Source: Pyropia haitanensis
Lineage: Eukaryota; Rhodophyta; Bangiophyceae; Bangiales; Bangiaceae
Length of the DNA: 57,662 nt
Assembly (NCBI GenBank): GCA_008729055.1
Contig: SDUX01000175.1
Location: 1 to 57,662 of the forward strand
Reading direction: 5' to 3'
The notes under the pieces are model-generated. The model was not told where the DNA came from and searched no databases. It was given only the letters and a program-made list of their open reading frames with translations. A program made the translations under genes and the position numbers. Below, piece by piece: positions 57,353-57,662 of this stretch (within the stretch, counting starts at the first letter, position 1; each line of letters starts with the position of its first letter).

Positions 57353-57662
57353 AGACCAAGAGAACGAGTCGCAGCAATGGAACCGAGGCCGGCACCATGG
57401 GACCGAGGCCAACTGCTGCGCGGGTGGGCGTCGCCGCGGAGCGACTGACAAGGGTGATGGTGGGCGGTGTGCTACCACGCCCAAGACAATGGCGGGCTGC
57501 AACGGTCACAAAAAGCCAAGGCGGGGCGAAATGGTAGTTAGACACGTGCGTATGTTCTGTAATGCTCTGGCCCGCATGGGGCTGCCGTGTGCTATGGAAC
57601 CCAAGGAGCAAGTTGAATCCAATGCGCCCATGATATATTCCTTCAATTTGATTTCTATCCTC
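57353..57662 (-). repeat. Start of the right TIR of copy B
   Basis: Equals 7998-8307 of copy A (reverse complement of 49243-49552). The window ends inside it. Confidence 0.85.

Larger units (their letters stand above)
48030..57662 (+). mobile_element. KDZ-type DNA transposon, copy B (right end beyond window)
   Basis: Same orientation as copy A; 49354-57662 equals 1-8307 with about five one-base differences. The left TIR is complete here and the right TIR is cut by the window end. Confidence 0.85.

Overview
This is a piece of a very GC-rich eukaryotic nuclear genome made almost entirely of nested mobile elements. The evidence for a eukaryote is a non-LTR retrotransposon with a restriction-like endonuclease, a KDZ-type DNA transposase, a tRNA-Leu(AAG)-like sequence with Pol III boxes and a T-run, a Kozak-type ATG and a probable 48-base GT..AG intron. 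No bacterial genes, operons or Shine-Dalgarno sites were seen. A GC-rich single-celled alga or other protist fits best, but the lineage cannot be fixed from the sequence.

Layout: (1) 1 to about 9500 is a DNA transposon of about 10.8 kb, copy A, cut by the window start. It carries one large plus-strand transposase gene (3382-7659) and terminal inverted repeats (TIRs) of about 1.5 kb, filled with a roughly 128-base satellite rich in long G/C runs. (2) 9500-9808 is short flanking DNA. (3) 9809-44706 is a head-to-tail array of five minus-strand retrotransposon units, four of about 7.9 kb and one internally deleted (3.3 kb). All are joined at the same 8-base sequence CGATCCGC, which also flanks the whole array. 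Each full unit has ORF1 (RRM-like segment), ORF2 (two zinc fingers, reverse transcriptase, CCHC knuckle, restriction-like endonuclease) and a tRNA-Leu-like sequence downstream of ORF2. (4) 44707-48030 is flanking DNA with an 824-residue reading frame of unknown function, apparently interrupted by the next transposon. (5) about 48030-57662 is transposon copy B in the same orientation as copy A, running off the window end.

Bases 1-8307 and 49354-57662 match except for about five single-base, homopolymer-type differences. Either the window is a circular or tandemly repeated sequence of about 49.35 kb read with 8.3 kb of overlap, or two practically identical transposon copies flank the array. From about 26.4 to 37.9 kb the sequence differs from its sister copies mostly by single-base indels, which looks like unpolished long-read consensus. 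Frameshifts there should not be taken as biology without checking.

How the parts work together: the retroelement appears to re-use a target octamer that each insertion duplicates, so every insertion leaves new target sites and a pure tandem array can grow. The KDZ element is independent and seems to have landed inside the unknown gene next to the array.
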